Positions 13,594 through 24,868 of a DNA stretch of 64,000 nt are shown one piece after another. The notes beneath the pieces are model-generated. The model did not search any database, had not been told where the DNA came from, and was given only the letters and a program-made list of their open reading frames with translations. Source of the stretch: Tillus elongatus (taxonomy: Eukaryota; Arthropoda; Insecta; Coleoptera; Cleridae). Every line of letters begins with the position of its first letter. Position 1 is the first letter of the stretch. The DNA lies in assembly GCA_964006375.1 (NCBI GenBank), contig OZ023267.1:83082906-83146905 (forward strand). The letters run 5' to 3'. The translations under genes and the position numbers were made by a program.

Positions 13594-13744
13594 TTCAAAA
13601 TAAAGATTGTTGTACAGTTCACTACAGCTGGAATTATGATGCCACTTGCCAGAGATATCAATAAGAACTTGGCAATTGTTCTGTTAAATAAGTTTGACTC
13701 CGCAAGACGAACTTTGGATTTATCTTCGTTTCATAAACATCAAG
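13594..13744 (+). CDS. NXF-family gene, exon coding end of RRM-like domain
   Basis: 151 bp, acceptor tttctag, donor gtaatt, ending in phase 1. Only an 81-bp intron separates it from the previous exon. It encodes the last strand and helix of the RNA-binding domain (KIKIVVQFT, then LLNKFD) and the linker ARRTLDLSSF, which corresponds to the conserved Ala-Leu-Asp-Leu linker between the RNA-binding domain and the leucine-rich repeats in this family. The split codon is completed by the first two bases of the exon at 50546, 36.8 kb away. Confidence 0.87.
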
Positions 13745-14039
13745 GTAATTATTTTCTTTTCTTTTTTTATTTTCCTTTATTATTATTTTTGGACATCTAC
13801 AATTTACTTTAGTAATCAGTAAATTTACTCCTAGTGGTAACAATTAAAAGAAATAAGTAATTGAGAAATATGTATATATTTTCTGTAAGGATAAGTCTTT
13901 GCCAGCACTCTTAAATTTTTTTAGCTTATGCAGAGAGTCCAGGAGCTATCAGCAAACAGAAACCCCAAAATCTACATACAAATTTTATGTCTATTTAACC
14001 TAAATCACCTCAATCAATGCTTCATAACAGATGGCTCCT

Positions 14040-15230
14040 TTGCGGCAATTTTTACTTCCACATGGTCAATACGTGTGGAAGTATGGCATCTGTGACAGAG
14101 ATTTAAAAAAATATCACTTAAACGTTCTAAAAAGAGTCAAAACATAAGAAAGATTTGGGAATGACCATTTTTTTGTGTCGGGCTGTAGTAGCTACGATAA
14201 CTTTAGAACGAATTGAGCTATCATTTTCAATTTTGGTATACAGTTAGCACCCAACAAACGAACGGCTCTGATTGTTTTTGGGTAAAATCTCCCCAGGGGG
14301 GTGATTTCGTGAAAATTGACATTTTTCGTTAAAACTCTAGTAATATAACGTTTTAGGGTTTGTTTATTAGAAAAGTTTAAATTTCATCAAACATCTGGTA
14401 TTTTGTGTTGAAATTAAATTAGGGGTAGAATGTGTGGGGGTGGAATATCGGTGACAGAAATTTCGATTTTTTTTTGCTAAAACAGCGTAAGAAGTCTCAA
14501 AACATATAGAAAACTTGATTCTAGAACGAAAATGTGTTTGTCACTCAGTCTGTCAATCTACTGGCCTGTACGTCTGTCTATTAGTAAGCGCAATAACTTT
14601 ACGAATTACTTGAAATATCCTCTTCAAATTTGGTATACAGTTAGCACCCGACAAAGGAACATTTCGGATTGTTTTTGGATAACATCGCTACGGGGGTAGT
14701 GACTATTCAAAGTCATCTGCATGTCAAACGCCCATGTACAAACAGCTGCCACAATTGCTCTGAAAGTTTGAGTTACAGATAAAAATAATTTTTCCGTGGA
14801 GGTTACCTTGTGTTCGACTTTCACGGTGACATTCAAGGTTAAACCAAGGTCAGCATAATATTTTTGAATAGGAACCTATAATTTTTATCACAAAAATCAA
14901 AAGAGCAACAAAGTTCACCTTTAGACATCACCCCGGGCAGTGACCTTTTCAAATCATCTAGAGGTCAAACGCCTGTGTATAAAATCTGCCACAATAACTC
15001 GAAAAGTTCATGTCTCTGAGAAAAAACTTTCAAATGGTTGTAACGTGTTAGAATATGGTAACAGTGACACAAATTTTCAAATAAAAATTCTGCTGAAACT
15101 GTGTAAATAAGAAACATGTTTTCGGAATGAAACTTTTTGTGTTGGTCTGTACAATAACTTTTGACAAGATTCTGCTGTCGTATTCACATTTCATATACAG
15201 CCAGAACGGTTTGGATTGCTTTTAGGTGAA
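14040..15230. repeat. Degenerate tandem repeat, units of about 400-560 bp
   Basis: Three diverged units share an ordered set of blocks: gtgacag..., aacataagaaa, gtctgt..., aataact(t)t..cga, a (g)gtatacag(t)tagcacc landmark at 14235, 14632 and a decayed version at 15192, then a gattg(t/c)tttt block and a tcaaacgcc block. A reverse-complement copy of the first unit is at 53800-54070. No ORF. It looks like an old interspersed element that duplicated in tandem. Confidence 0.6.
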
Positions 15231-16280
15231 AGTTCTGCTAATGAACTCCATTTACACACTGCCCCTTGATAGTCTGGATTATTTATGAGTAAGATTGCTT
15301 CAGAAAAAAGGGAAGAAATGGTGCGTTGATTGGGGGAAACTGACACTTTACTATCAAAAATCGAGTAATATATCATTTCAGAAGTTTATTATTATTTATT
15401 TATTTATGAATTACACAATGTATTATAGAAATAAGGTAAGGGTACAGAAATATGAATATTTTCTTTGTGGTCAAGTCATGGACCCTAAATTCATTTCATG
15501 AGAATGTCTTTTTGAGGAGAGTAAATTATCACAGCTATGTGGAAGTTGTCATTCAATTTGCAGCACTATTTTCAGATATCTTCAAAAAGTCATTATTCAA
15601 AAAGCCAAACTTTGCACAGTGATTTATCTTTCAATGACAGATCGTATACACATTTTTTTTTTATTGCAGTCATAACTGTCTCATTTAGGGGACGTTCTGA
15701 ACTATAATTTTTTCATCTTTTACTTTTTGACATTTTTGATATCAAATTTGAAAACCTTAGAGCTCCTAACAAAACGGTTTTGTTGTATTGTCAATCTGAT
15801 GCACCATTTTTGTGAAAAATTAACTTTTGTCTTACATGATCCAAATTTAATTTTCTTAAATCAATAACTTTAAAAAAGTTTTGTAGATAATATTCTTAAT
15901 AGTTTAACTTGATAATAATTTTTATAGTTTTTATTTCATGAAATTTATATGAAAACCACAAAATTAAGTGAAGTTGCTATATTCATAGGTATCTTAGCAC
16001 TGTTAGGAAGTATTTTGTGATTAAGGTGACTTGGTTTAAATTGGGAAAACAAGACTCCTAGAATGTGAGGTGTCAGTTTATCAGTTTAGTTTCTGAACAC
16101 TATCTTTTTGGTCACATCGTCAGATGATTCTTAGTCTTTGTTATGTCTATGGCATGAATTTTAATATATGATAAAGCCCATAACAACATTCATTTTGTAT
16201 TCTGCTGTAGTTTGTGTACACTAAGTGGGAGAAATACACACTCACTGTTGTTCAGGTCAGTTTTGGGAATTTCAGTTAAG
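15231..16280. other. No gene recognised
   Basis: AT-rich intronic sequence without recognisable coding or repeat match, except tcgtcagatgat near 16119, which resembles a segment in repeat copies A and B. Confidence 0.45.
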
Positions 16281-16392
16281 ATTAGATTAGATTAGATTCA
16301 TTGAAAGCGAGCTATTCCAGTCCCTCCCCTGCGACCTTAGGTCTATTGTGGCTCACGTCTAATTACTTAAATTTCACCCATCACTTTCAGCT
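16281..16392 (-). mobile_element. 3' end of an I/R1-type non-LTR element
   Basis: About 100 bp (gcgacct-aggtctattgtggctcacg-ctaat) match the 3' untranslated end of the element at 54398-58751. Both end in a short pentanucleotide tail: (GATTA)n here at 16281-16298, and GGTTAGGTTAGG there. The fragment is on the - strand and lies next to the 166-bp array. Confidence 0.7.
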
Positions 16393-16449
16393 CCCCGTGG
16401 GAGCCGATCTTTTTTGTGGGTAAACGTTTGTTTGGCAGGTGTACTGCCA

Positions 16450-17157
16450 TCTGAGTGAAGTCGCTTGCCCGTTTCGAAGCTCAAAGAGACATAACCTCTC
16501 TCCGAGTTCATCTGGACCCGACATCCGTCAGTGTTTGACCTGAGGCGGCATCATGAAGTCCCGCTCTCGAGCAGCATACAATCTCCAGTTGTAATCCACC
16601 CCTAGAGATCTCAGCCCTCCTCCAGGTTCGTCTAAAACCGACACCCACCAGTCCTAGACTCAAGGCGACATCCCATCGAGTCCCGCTCCCGAGCATCACT
16701 CAGGCGAGGCTGTCCGTTCATTTCGATACACACAGTGGGACCCTAAAGCTCCGGGTGTATACCACACATCAGAGATCTTAACCTCCTCCGGGTCGTCTGG
16801 ACACACGACACCCGCCAGCGCTCAACCCAGGGCGGTATCATCTGGAACCATGCTCCCGAGTAACAACCAAGCGGGGCCAATTGTCCATTTGTAAGCACAC
16901 AGTAAAGTCAAAATCCTGGTGCATTTCACTCCCCAGAGATATCCGCCTCCCACTAGGCTCACCTGGAGCAGACCCCCGCCAGTGTTTGATTGACTCGAGG
17001 CGGTATCATGAAGTCCCACCCTCGAGCAGCCTCCAAGCGGGGTCATTAGCCCATTTCGAAGCTCACAGAGTATGCCTCAATCTCCAGGTGTAATCCACCC
17101 CTAGAGATCTCAGCCATTGTCCGGGCTTGTCTAGACCCGATACCAGCCAGTGTTTGC
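16450..17157. repeat. Satellite-like array, 166-bp unit, about four copies
   Basis: The landmark (cgacacccgccag followed by gaggcg(g/a)(c/t)atc) recurs at about 16517, 16638, 16804, 16970 and 17137, giving spacings of 121, 166, 166 and 167. The first unit is shortened by about 45 bp. Units contain ccacccctagagatctcagcc or a variant. GC content is markedly higher than the surroundings. Open frames here (for example 16508-16699 antisense) only reflect the repeat. Confidence 0.8.
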
Positions 17158-17573
17158 TTAAATTTCACACATTTAATTACAGTTGTTTGGAATATATGAG
17201 ATAACTGGTTCAACTGAACAAACTCAGCCCTTTTTTACTATATAGAACTGAAATTACTTAAGTTAATGCTATAATTTTAAATCGAATATGTCTAAGTCTT
17301 CATTTACTCTCAATTTATCAATCAAGTTTCTTTATTGTATAAATTTTTAACAGATTGTTAAATTGAAAATAAATTAAGTGTAGACATTTAGATCAAAAAG
17401 TAGCATTAGTTAGTAATTAAGTTCTAGCAATAAAAATTAAGGGCTGGCACTTTTGTCGACATATACAGTAAAAATTGCTGGAGCTGAGTGGATGTCTTTG
17501 GGCTCGTTGTACTTAAAGATGTTTGTCCCTGTGTGATGTATGCCCATTGAAATTGTCTTAATGTAACAAATAA

Positions 17574-17577
<4 letters not shown>
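17158..17577. other. No gene recognised
   Basis: AT-rich intronic sequence, nothing recognised. Confidence 0.5.

Positions 17578-17662
<85 letters not shown>
17578..17662. repeat. (TA)n microsatellite
   Basis: Uninterrupted AT array of about 85 bp. Confidence 0.95.
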
Positions 17663-17664
<2 letters not shown>

Positions 17665-18326
17665 GTGGTGCAAAAATTTTCAAATTAAAATTTTCGATTA
17701 GTTGTACCGTGGGGAAGTTTAGGTGTATACTAGCCTAACAAAAAAATATCAAAATTGGACAATATCTTCCGATCGCGTAAAAGGCCGAAAGTTTAAAAAA
17801 AATGATGAATTTATATCTTCTGATCACGCAAAACATCTGAAGATTCGCAAAAATAGCATATTTTAAATTTTTTCGTAATATTTAAAGATTTCGTTTATGT
17901 TTTTTAATGCTATAAAGCCTAGTGGCTAAAGTAGGTATTTCTATATAAGAGCAAAAATTAATTTGTGATTTGGAGTATGTCTTCCGATCGTGCAAGTTAT
18001 ATTTATATATCACTGTTTACATACACATGTGCACCTCTTCGCTTGCATATAAATAATCGCATTAATTTTAATTTCATAATCTAAACAACTCAGAACATTT
18101 CACGAGTGGCTACAGTTCGAGTTCCACCCACACCCTTTCTTCCATTTAACCATTAATAATGTGTGCTATTTACAATATTTACATTTTACATACTCGTCTT
18201 ATTTGTCATTTATGTCGACGCCACCGTGTAATCTGCCTTATTTATAAATTTTTTGGTCATGTCTCTAGATTTGAGTGTCGCTCTAATGTATCCGTCCCTT
18301 GATTGTGGTCCGCATACCTTTATATC
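17663..18326. other. No gene; short recurring motif
   Basis: No coding recognised. Variants of atcttccgatcgcgta appear three times (about 17765, 17816 and 17979), suggesting a decayed repeat. Confidence 0.4.
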
Positions 18327-18782
18327 TCAATCAGGGACCTCACCCAATTGTATGAAGCTTCTAGTTTCTTCATTACTTACCCCATGGAGAAGAGGTAGAG
18401 ACAATATTTTTGTAGTGTTGTAATCTAATGCTGTAAATTTGAGTGAAGGTATGTGAAAGTTCCTAACGCCTTTCAGAGTCGAAGCAGACTGCCTGGATTT
18501 TAGCACTCTCCTTAGCCCTAGCTCTTTAATGTGCCTCCTCTCATCAAATATCATGGCTATCCAAATGTTTTCAGGATGGGCATAGAACGAGTTTCGTCCG
18601 ATTACCGGGAATACCACTGCCTTCAATTCATCACTCAGGTTTCTAGATGTTTCTATTGGTGGGTATACATGAATGAGACCGTCTGAAATGTGGTTATCGC
18701 ACTTAATTTTGAACCATACTGGCATGTATGATTTCAACATAAAAGTGACAATGCCTAACAAGGCATTCGACGATTTACAACA
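18327..18782 (-). pseudogene. Relic of an unnamed, probably multi-copy arthropod ORF
   Basis: An open frame of about 150 codons on the - strand without an ATG at its 5' end. It contains PVWFKIK, then FPVIGRNSFYAHPENI, MIFDERRHIKELGLRRVLKSR, and near the end LSLPLLHGVSNEE. I recall this arrangement (P-x-x-W/F-x-I-K, A-HPEN, ELG-RR-LK-R) from unannotated proteins repeated in many arthropod genomes. I know no function and cannot run a search. Lack of a start, its position in an intron and flanking repeats suggest a transposon-borne gene fragment rather than a nested host gene. Confidence 0.5.
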
Positions 18783-19023
18783 TTAACGTAAAGTCGAAGG
18801 AATCTATTTGCACAGGTGAGCCATCTGGCGCGTGAGATTGAGCTGGGATAACAATTTGTCAAATTGTTTGGGAACGTGCCACATTTTATTGCTTGAGATA
18901 AGTGAAATAGAGTCACTTGGGCGCACCCATCTTAGCGTTCTGATTGGCCGTGACGTTTAGAGTTGGGGGAACTATGCCCCGCCCCCGTTTCAGTGTGCCA
19001 CCTGCATGAGTTGATAACTCCCC
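18783..19023. other. Unassigned; poly-C run
   Basis: Contains a C10 run at about 19021-19030 directly at the left boundary of repeat copy A. Confidence 0.5.
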
Positions 19024-19699
19024 CCCCCCCTGTGCGTGTGTGTTTGTGTCCATATAATTATGAGGACAAACCACATGCATGGACGTGATTTGTCGGGTCT
19101 TCCCAACTTGTCGGGCCATACACGCGTCCCGACAATTTAGAGACGTGGTTTTTCGGATTCTCCACCTCTTAAATAACTAATTTTCTGACGATGTCCTCAT
19201 ATATATGTACTATATGCATGTGTGTATTTTTGAGTTCGTGTTACTAAAATTGTCGGGCCCTATAAAAGTGACTGATAAAAGCGACCTCCGTGGTCAATTT
19301 TTGAAACAGACATAATTGTGTGTAAGACTCGACAACTGTTTGGTAAAATTTGTGTAAGTCCCGATAAATATATATTTTTTTTTTACCTCGTACAGATAGT
19401 AAATGATCTGTTTTCAAGTGACTTGTCCCTGGTTTTATAAATAGCGTTTCTGTTGTTATTTTTACTGCTTCGTCTGCAAGGGTTATTGACGGGGAATAAC
19501 GGTACATAATTTTTCCTTGGGCACTAAAACAGATAGCCGTGGGTTTTATGTAGTATGTTATATTTCAAAGAATATTGAGATATTGTTAAAATTATTTATT
19601 AGGGAAATCTCATAGAAAACATTCGCTCTTTTTTTCAAATGACACAGAACTCATATTTGGGATGGAAACACTGGTTTATATATTTTTGTGCATACATAA

Positions 19700-19702
<3 letters not shown>

Positions 19703-19797
<95 letters not shown>
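19703..19797. repeat. (TA)n microsatellite in copy A
   Basis: The array follows cataaatt and precedes cttatagggttagtatg, the same flanks as at 39936 (copy B) and, inverted, at 36015. Confidence 0.95.
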
Positions 19798-21221
19798 TTA
19801 TAGGGTTAGTATGGGATGGATTTTTATTTCCTGAAATATTTCTTATTCAAAAAAAAAATATCTTAAATGCTTTTCCACGTATTTTTTTGCTACAAAGTGG
19901 CGATATTCAATTTATCCTAGCATAAACAACTTCGTTGCTATGGCAACTAAATCTTTCTTTTTAAATGGCAAGATATGCTATGTGAAAACTGGAACCTATG
20001 ATGAGCACTGATAAGTACACTTGGAGAACCCAAACCATCGCAACACATATTTCAAAGACCTTACGATCGTTTCGCTGACAACGTCAGCGTCATCAGAGGA
20101 TGCAAAACTCTAAATTAAAATCAACCGCTACTGTGTATTTATATCACAGCTAGGTATCGAACTAATCCGAAGTAAAAGTTGGAGTCGGTGACCATCGTTT
20201 GTCTATTGTGCTAATACTTGAACGGGTGAGGTCAAAGAACTACTTTAGTCTTCTGGTTCACAAATTTATGAGCTTTTATCTAATATAAGGATAATGGGCT
20301 TAAAATGAAAGGTACCGAAATATTTAAGGGAGCTACACGTTCTTTTTGATCTATAATTTTCACTATGTGAATATTGGCGCAACTAAAGAAAGCCGACATG
20401 CACATCTGGCGGACAGATCAATAACAGCGGCTTATCTTTTTTTTAAACAAACCGAGGGTTTGGCTCAAAATGTTAACTTTAAGAAAGGATGAATAATTCA
20501 ACTAAACTTCTACATAAAAACAAGTATTTATATAGATTTTTAATACTATGTACAAACAAATATTTATATTGCCTTCTTAGATACAAAGAAAACGAAAGGG
20601 GGGCCTTTAAGTCGATAGCCAAACATAGAGTTTAGTATCTGTATAGACCGGCCGAGTTATTAAAAATAATTTATTATTCTGCAAGATAAATCAACGAGTG
20701 TTTAGCTGTTCAAATGCAAAGTGAAAATAAAGGGCCTGAAATTAAAGGTGCCGCACGATTTAATGAAGTTTTGTTCTTAATCGACCTTGATATATAAATA
20801 CTTGGAGTAAAAAGCCGTGTTGGAGGTGGGCGAACATTATTAAGAAGAAATGTTGGAGCAAAATGTAAAAAAAGCTGCTTATAGAAGTCCAACGAAGGTG
20901 TTTTTGCTGATTTGATTTCTATATTTCCTTCCCCGCCCAGCACCACTATTCACGCCAGGTCCCGTAACTTTTTACAGCATTTGTCTTGTTGCTTATGCGC
21001 ACAGGTTGGTTTTAAGCATGCTTCGGTTAAAAAAAAAACAGTTTTTGATCAACTGCATAATTACATTAATTTTTTCTGAATTTTTTTCTAATTGAACCTA
21101 ATTACATTTTTATAGTGGCGTATCAAGAACTAGACGCTATTTCCGATAATGCGAAAAAATCATATCTTGCCATAAGTACACTTGTAGAACCCAAATCACC
21201 ACAACACATACAACCTGAACC

Positions 21222-21305
21222 ACCTGACCTGACCTGACCTGACCTGACATGACCTGACATGACCAAACCCGACTCTGACGTGATCCTGATCTGACGTGAC
21301 CTGAG
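21222..21305. repeat. TGACC-rich simple repeat
   Basis: Repeats of cctga (cctgacctgacctgacctg and variants). The same tract, with different repeat numbers, is at 41489-41565 (copy B) and inverted at 33945-34030. Confidence 0.85.
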
Positions 21306-21991
21306 TAAAAGCGTATGAGAAAACCCAAGAAAACCAAAAAAACATGCATTTTACACACACAAAAAAACAATGTTATCTTGGTATGTGTCTGTGACCAGCG
21401 ATGAACCAATAATGTCAATAAGGTGACAACAACAAATTCTCATAACGTAAAAACTAATTTCCACAACATAAAAATAGTATAAAATTGCATATAAGGTAAT
21501 AAACATTATCTATCAGCAGTCGACATCACGTTGGTGAAACTGCAGATGAGAGGCAAACTAGTTTTAATTATTAACGTTAATTCTAAACGAGACTGACAAA
21601 ACTAAACTAAAACAAAACAGCACTAATAAGTGTCAACTAACTCAATGTTCAAAATGCTGTCAATTATTATCAATATAATTGAACTCGCGTTTCAAAGAAA
21701 TTTATTACATTAACCTGGAATGCACAATCCATCTTGTTTAGCAAATAATTATAGCTTTCAGGTCTTCCAGATTTAATGGCCTGTCTCTGTAGACAACATT
21801 CTTCAAGTGACCCGAAGAAACCAATCACATGGTGTTAAATCAAGAGGGCGAGCAGTTCATTTCATCACAGCGCCCGATTCAATTTTCTCTAAAAACTTCA
21901 TCCAAATATTGCCGCACGTGTCTTCCACAATGACTGAGCTCCATATTACTCAAACCAAACTTCATTGACTGGGCCCACTGCAACCACTGTG

Positions 21992-23546
21992 TGAGACGGT
22001 TCTAAACTTCTCTTAAGATTTCTACCAGCTTGTTAACTTCCGGGGTGGAAAAACATAGTAAATATAGGGGCATAATACTCACTTGTGAACACTCTGTAGA
22101 TAACAGTTTGCATGTTTTGTTTTATAAATAGTTTGTTTGTATTGCACACTTGTAAAACCTTAGAGATGCACCAATTACGCTTTCACTTCTGTTGTAGCTT
22201 AAGGTTAAATACAAATAAACATCCCTCTTCATCTAAGTTCACTGGTAAAAATTAATCTAAGTCCAAAATAGTAAACAAATAAGTTGGAGGTTTTGTTTAC
22301 ATTTTTAAATAAAAGCAATTGTCCTTATGTATGTACTGTCTCCTTCTCCCTTTTGACTATCCATGTTTGTCTATCTCCCTCTTCAATGTATAGTGTCATC
22401 TTTTTCTTTCTCTCTCTTTCTACCAGATATAATTCTGAAATTTAATAAAATTCACTTAAAATGAAATATCAACATCTCTATCACTTCTTATGAAAAGGTT
22501 TTTTGTTCTCTGAAAAATGATTAGTATCCACATGAAATGATATTTTTATTAATAATCCTGTAACTGAACAGTAAGGTTGACTGCAGCTAGAAGCTGGATT
22601 TTGTTGCTTTACAATTAATTTGATTATTCAGTGGAGATTGTTTATTTTTTTGTGGAACAAGAAACCTCAACTATTTTGGGTAAGCTTCTATAGTTAATTA
22701 AATGTTCCTTTCATTTATTCGGCCTAATAAAAACAAGAAAAATTAAAATACGTAGTACCTGCTAAGGAAACCATTTATTCATTGTAGGGTTTCTTATCGG
22801 GGGCTGAAGTCTGGTGGTCTTCTACCTTTACTGGGTCAGTCACTCACACCTGCGGGCCCAAAGACGTGGAAAGACACGGACGTACACCCAGATAAGTCCA
22901 CGAAGTTTTGTTTGTCTGTTCTGTATAACTGTTGCTGGATTCTACAATCAGCTGACTATAACGCCATACCTGCCTTTAAGTTAACATTTGAACTTTTCTT
23001 CCATAATATTTAAATTTTGTAATTGTGTGTAAACTCGAACAGTCGACTGTACGGGGGGATCTCTACGTCTTTGTTAGAATAAGTGAAATGAACCATTATA
23101 TCGGGCACAGTATCACATTTTTTACCATCGCTGTTAGCCTAAAAAGACATCTGTTACTTAATGTAAACCATTCCACACTAATATTGTTGTAAATCCAGCG
23201 ATTAAAATTTCACTTACCATTGTATTTATTTAGCTGTCGAATAATTTATAAATCATTAACCCTAAAAACTGTTCTTGTATATCTGTTTCTGTTTCACGTT
23301 GCACTTGTCACTAGAAATAGGCGAGCAGTCATGACCTATCTACGGAGCCTGCTACCAACTGCAGACGCTAAAGTCCCAATTCCCGGGTGTAGCGTGAAAC
23401 GATTCTCTATTCTTTCTCTTTTACTCTTCTCTGTGTTTTGTTTAATTTCTGTTTCTCTTCTTCTTTATTTTCCCCCCTTTTCCATAAATTGTGACGGGTT
23501 AGAAGCCGGGCAAGCTTTCATTATTTTACCAAGAAAACCCGTGACA
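21992..23546. mobile_element. 1,555-bp insertion with TG...CA ends and 4-bp target duplication (probable solo LTR)
   Basis: The pre-insertion site is preserved in copy B near 42737-42740. In A, the same site has tgtg at 21988-21991 and again at 23547-23550, flanking a segment that starts TGAGACGG and ends CCGTGACA. A TG...CA segment with a 4-bp duplication is what a solo LTR of an LTR retrotransposon leaves. A DNA element with weak terminal similarity (TGAGACGG against TGTCACGG) is the alternative. The longest frame (23220-23570, 116 residues) has no recognisable domain. No copy of this sequence occurs elsewhere in the window. Confidence 0.7.
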
Positions 23547-23983
23547 TGTGGTATAATTTACAGATGTTAGATTTCCCTCAATAAATAACCGCCTAATATT
23601 ACTACTGTAGTATACCCGTCCATACATAAATTTTTTTTGTGGTCGTTGGGTTGGAGCCTCCAGCATCCAATGTGGATTATGCTGAGACCAATAACGATAA
23701 TTTTGTTTATTAACAAATCAATAGGGTGTCAACGTAGCTCCATCTGGGAAACAATGTTTCTACTAAAGTGCGGATTCTCATTCAATTTGCGATAATATAA
23801 CAAAATTCAACATGCCTCTTAAAATTGCCATCTACAAGTTCCTGTACTAGCTGTACTTTGTATGGGTGAAATTTTTTCTTTTTCTTTTTAGCAAAGTTAC
23901 CACCATTTTTATGAAACACTGTGTAATGTAGCAACTGTATTTGTAGACAGATGAGGGATTTAATGAAAAGGCACCAATATATC

Positions 23984-24868
23984 TTTTTTTTTTTTTTTTA
24001 ATGTCAACAACACACCACGAGGGCTTACAGCCTAAATACTATCGTACCGTGGGTGTTGACAAGGAGGAAAGAGGCAACTTGTTAATTCTGGACTTGAAGG
24101 TTTGGAGGTTCGGAGGAGAAGGAAAAACATGTGCCGGCAAGGAATTCCACAACTTGGAAGTCCTCGGGACAAAAGAGCGGGCATAACAAGATGTTCTATG
24201 TCTGGTGACCTGGACGTTAAAAGGGTGCATTCGCTCTGTTCCCCTGGTAGATCTGCTGGGGGCAGCAGGTGGGGGAATTATGGAGGAAAGCTCCTCTGAG
24301 CAGTGCCCGTGCAGATATCTATAAAAGAGAGAGAGGTCACCAACGGCACGTCGGTGGGCAAGGGATGGAAGCCTTTGGGTGAGGGTAGGGTCACCGATGA
24401 GACGTATAGCTCTCTTTTGAATGGAGTCCAGGATAGCGAGTGTAGAAGCGGCAGCTGCACCCCAGATGTGGGAGCAGTATTCGAGGTTTGGCCTTATTTG
24501 TGAAGTGTATAAGGTATAGAGATTAGTTGGTGAAAAGAATTTGCGAGCCCGGACGAGGAAACCCAATTTCTTAGCAGCCGCTTCTGCAATTGATGTAACA
24601 TGTTGGTGCCAATTAAGATTTCGATCCACAGTAATGCCAACAAGAGAAAAGGACTCATTACTTTGAATAACTTGGTTGTTCATTGTGATGGGTCTAGGGC
24701 TGCTGTATCTCTTGTGAGAAAGAAAGCAAGACTTAGTTTTGGTGGGGTTGAATTGTACAAGATTTCTACTTCCCCAGTCTAATATTTTTTGGAGGTCTAC
24801 GGAGACAGAACCCTCCATGAGTCTGCGATCCTCATCTAATTGGGCTAAAGAGACAGGCTTAGAATATT
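23984..24868 (-). mobile_element. 5'-truncated non-LTR retrotransposon (CR1/Jockey-like RT C-terminus)
   Basis: The - strand frame (24039-24818, open back to about 24868) encodes about 270 residues: NPTKTK; LVGITVDRNLNWHQHV (RT motif E/thumb region); PNLEYCSHIWG, IQKRAIRLIGD and ARSFVPRTSKLWNSLP. This series is typical of the RT C-terminus of CR1/Jockey-related elements. A T16 run at 23984-23999 is its poly(A) tail in antisense, followed by a short 3' UTR. Copy B shows the empty site (aatatatctaatgtg near 43172). Short, diverged aatat sequences on both sides may be the target duplication. Catalytic RT motifs and endonuclease are absent because of the usual 5' truncation; the frame is otherwise unbroken. 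Confidence 0.82.

Noticed and set aside
16508..17093. Small ORFs with a shared repeated sequence, possible gene family
   Set aside because: They come from the 166-bp tandem unit and are open in several frames by chance.
16450..17157. CRISPR-like array
   Set aside because: Repeats are contiguous without unique spacers, the host is eukaryotic and no cas genes are present; the same applies to the 34- and 38-bp minisatellites.
23220..23570. 116-codon frame as a gene in the 1,555-bp insertion
   Set aside because: Hydrophobic low-complexity translation without domain; lies in a probable LTR.
24001..24782. Several + strand frames of 60-66 codons
   Set aside because: Shadows of the - strand reverse transcriptase frame.
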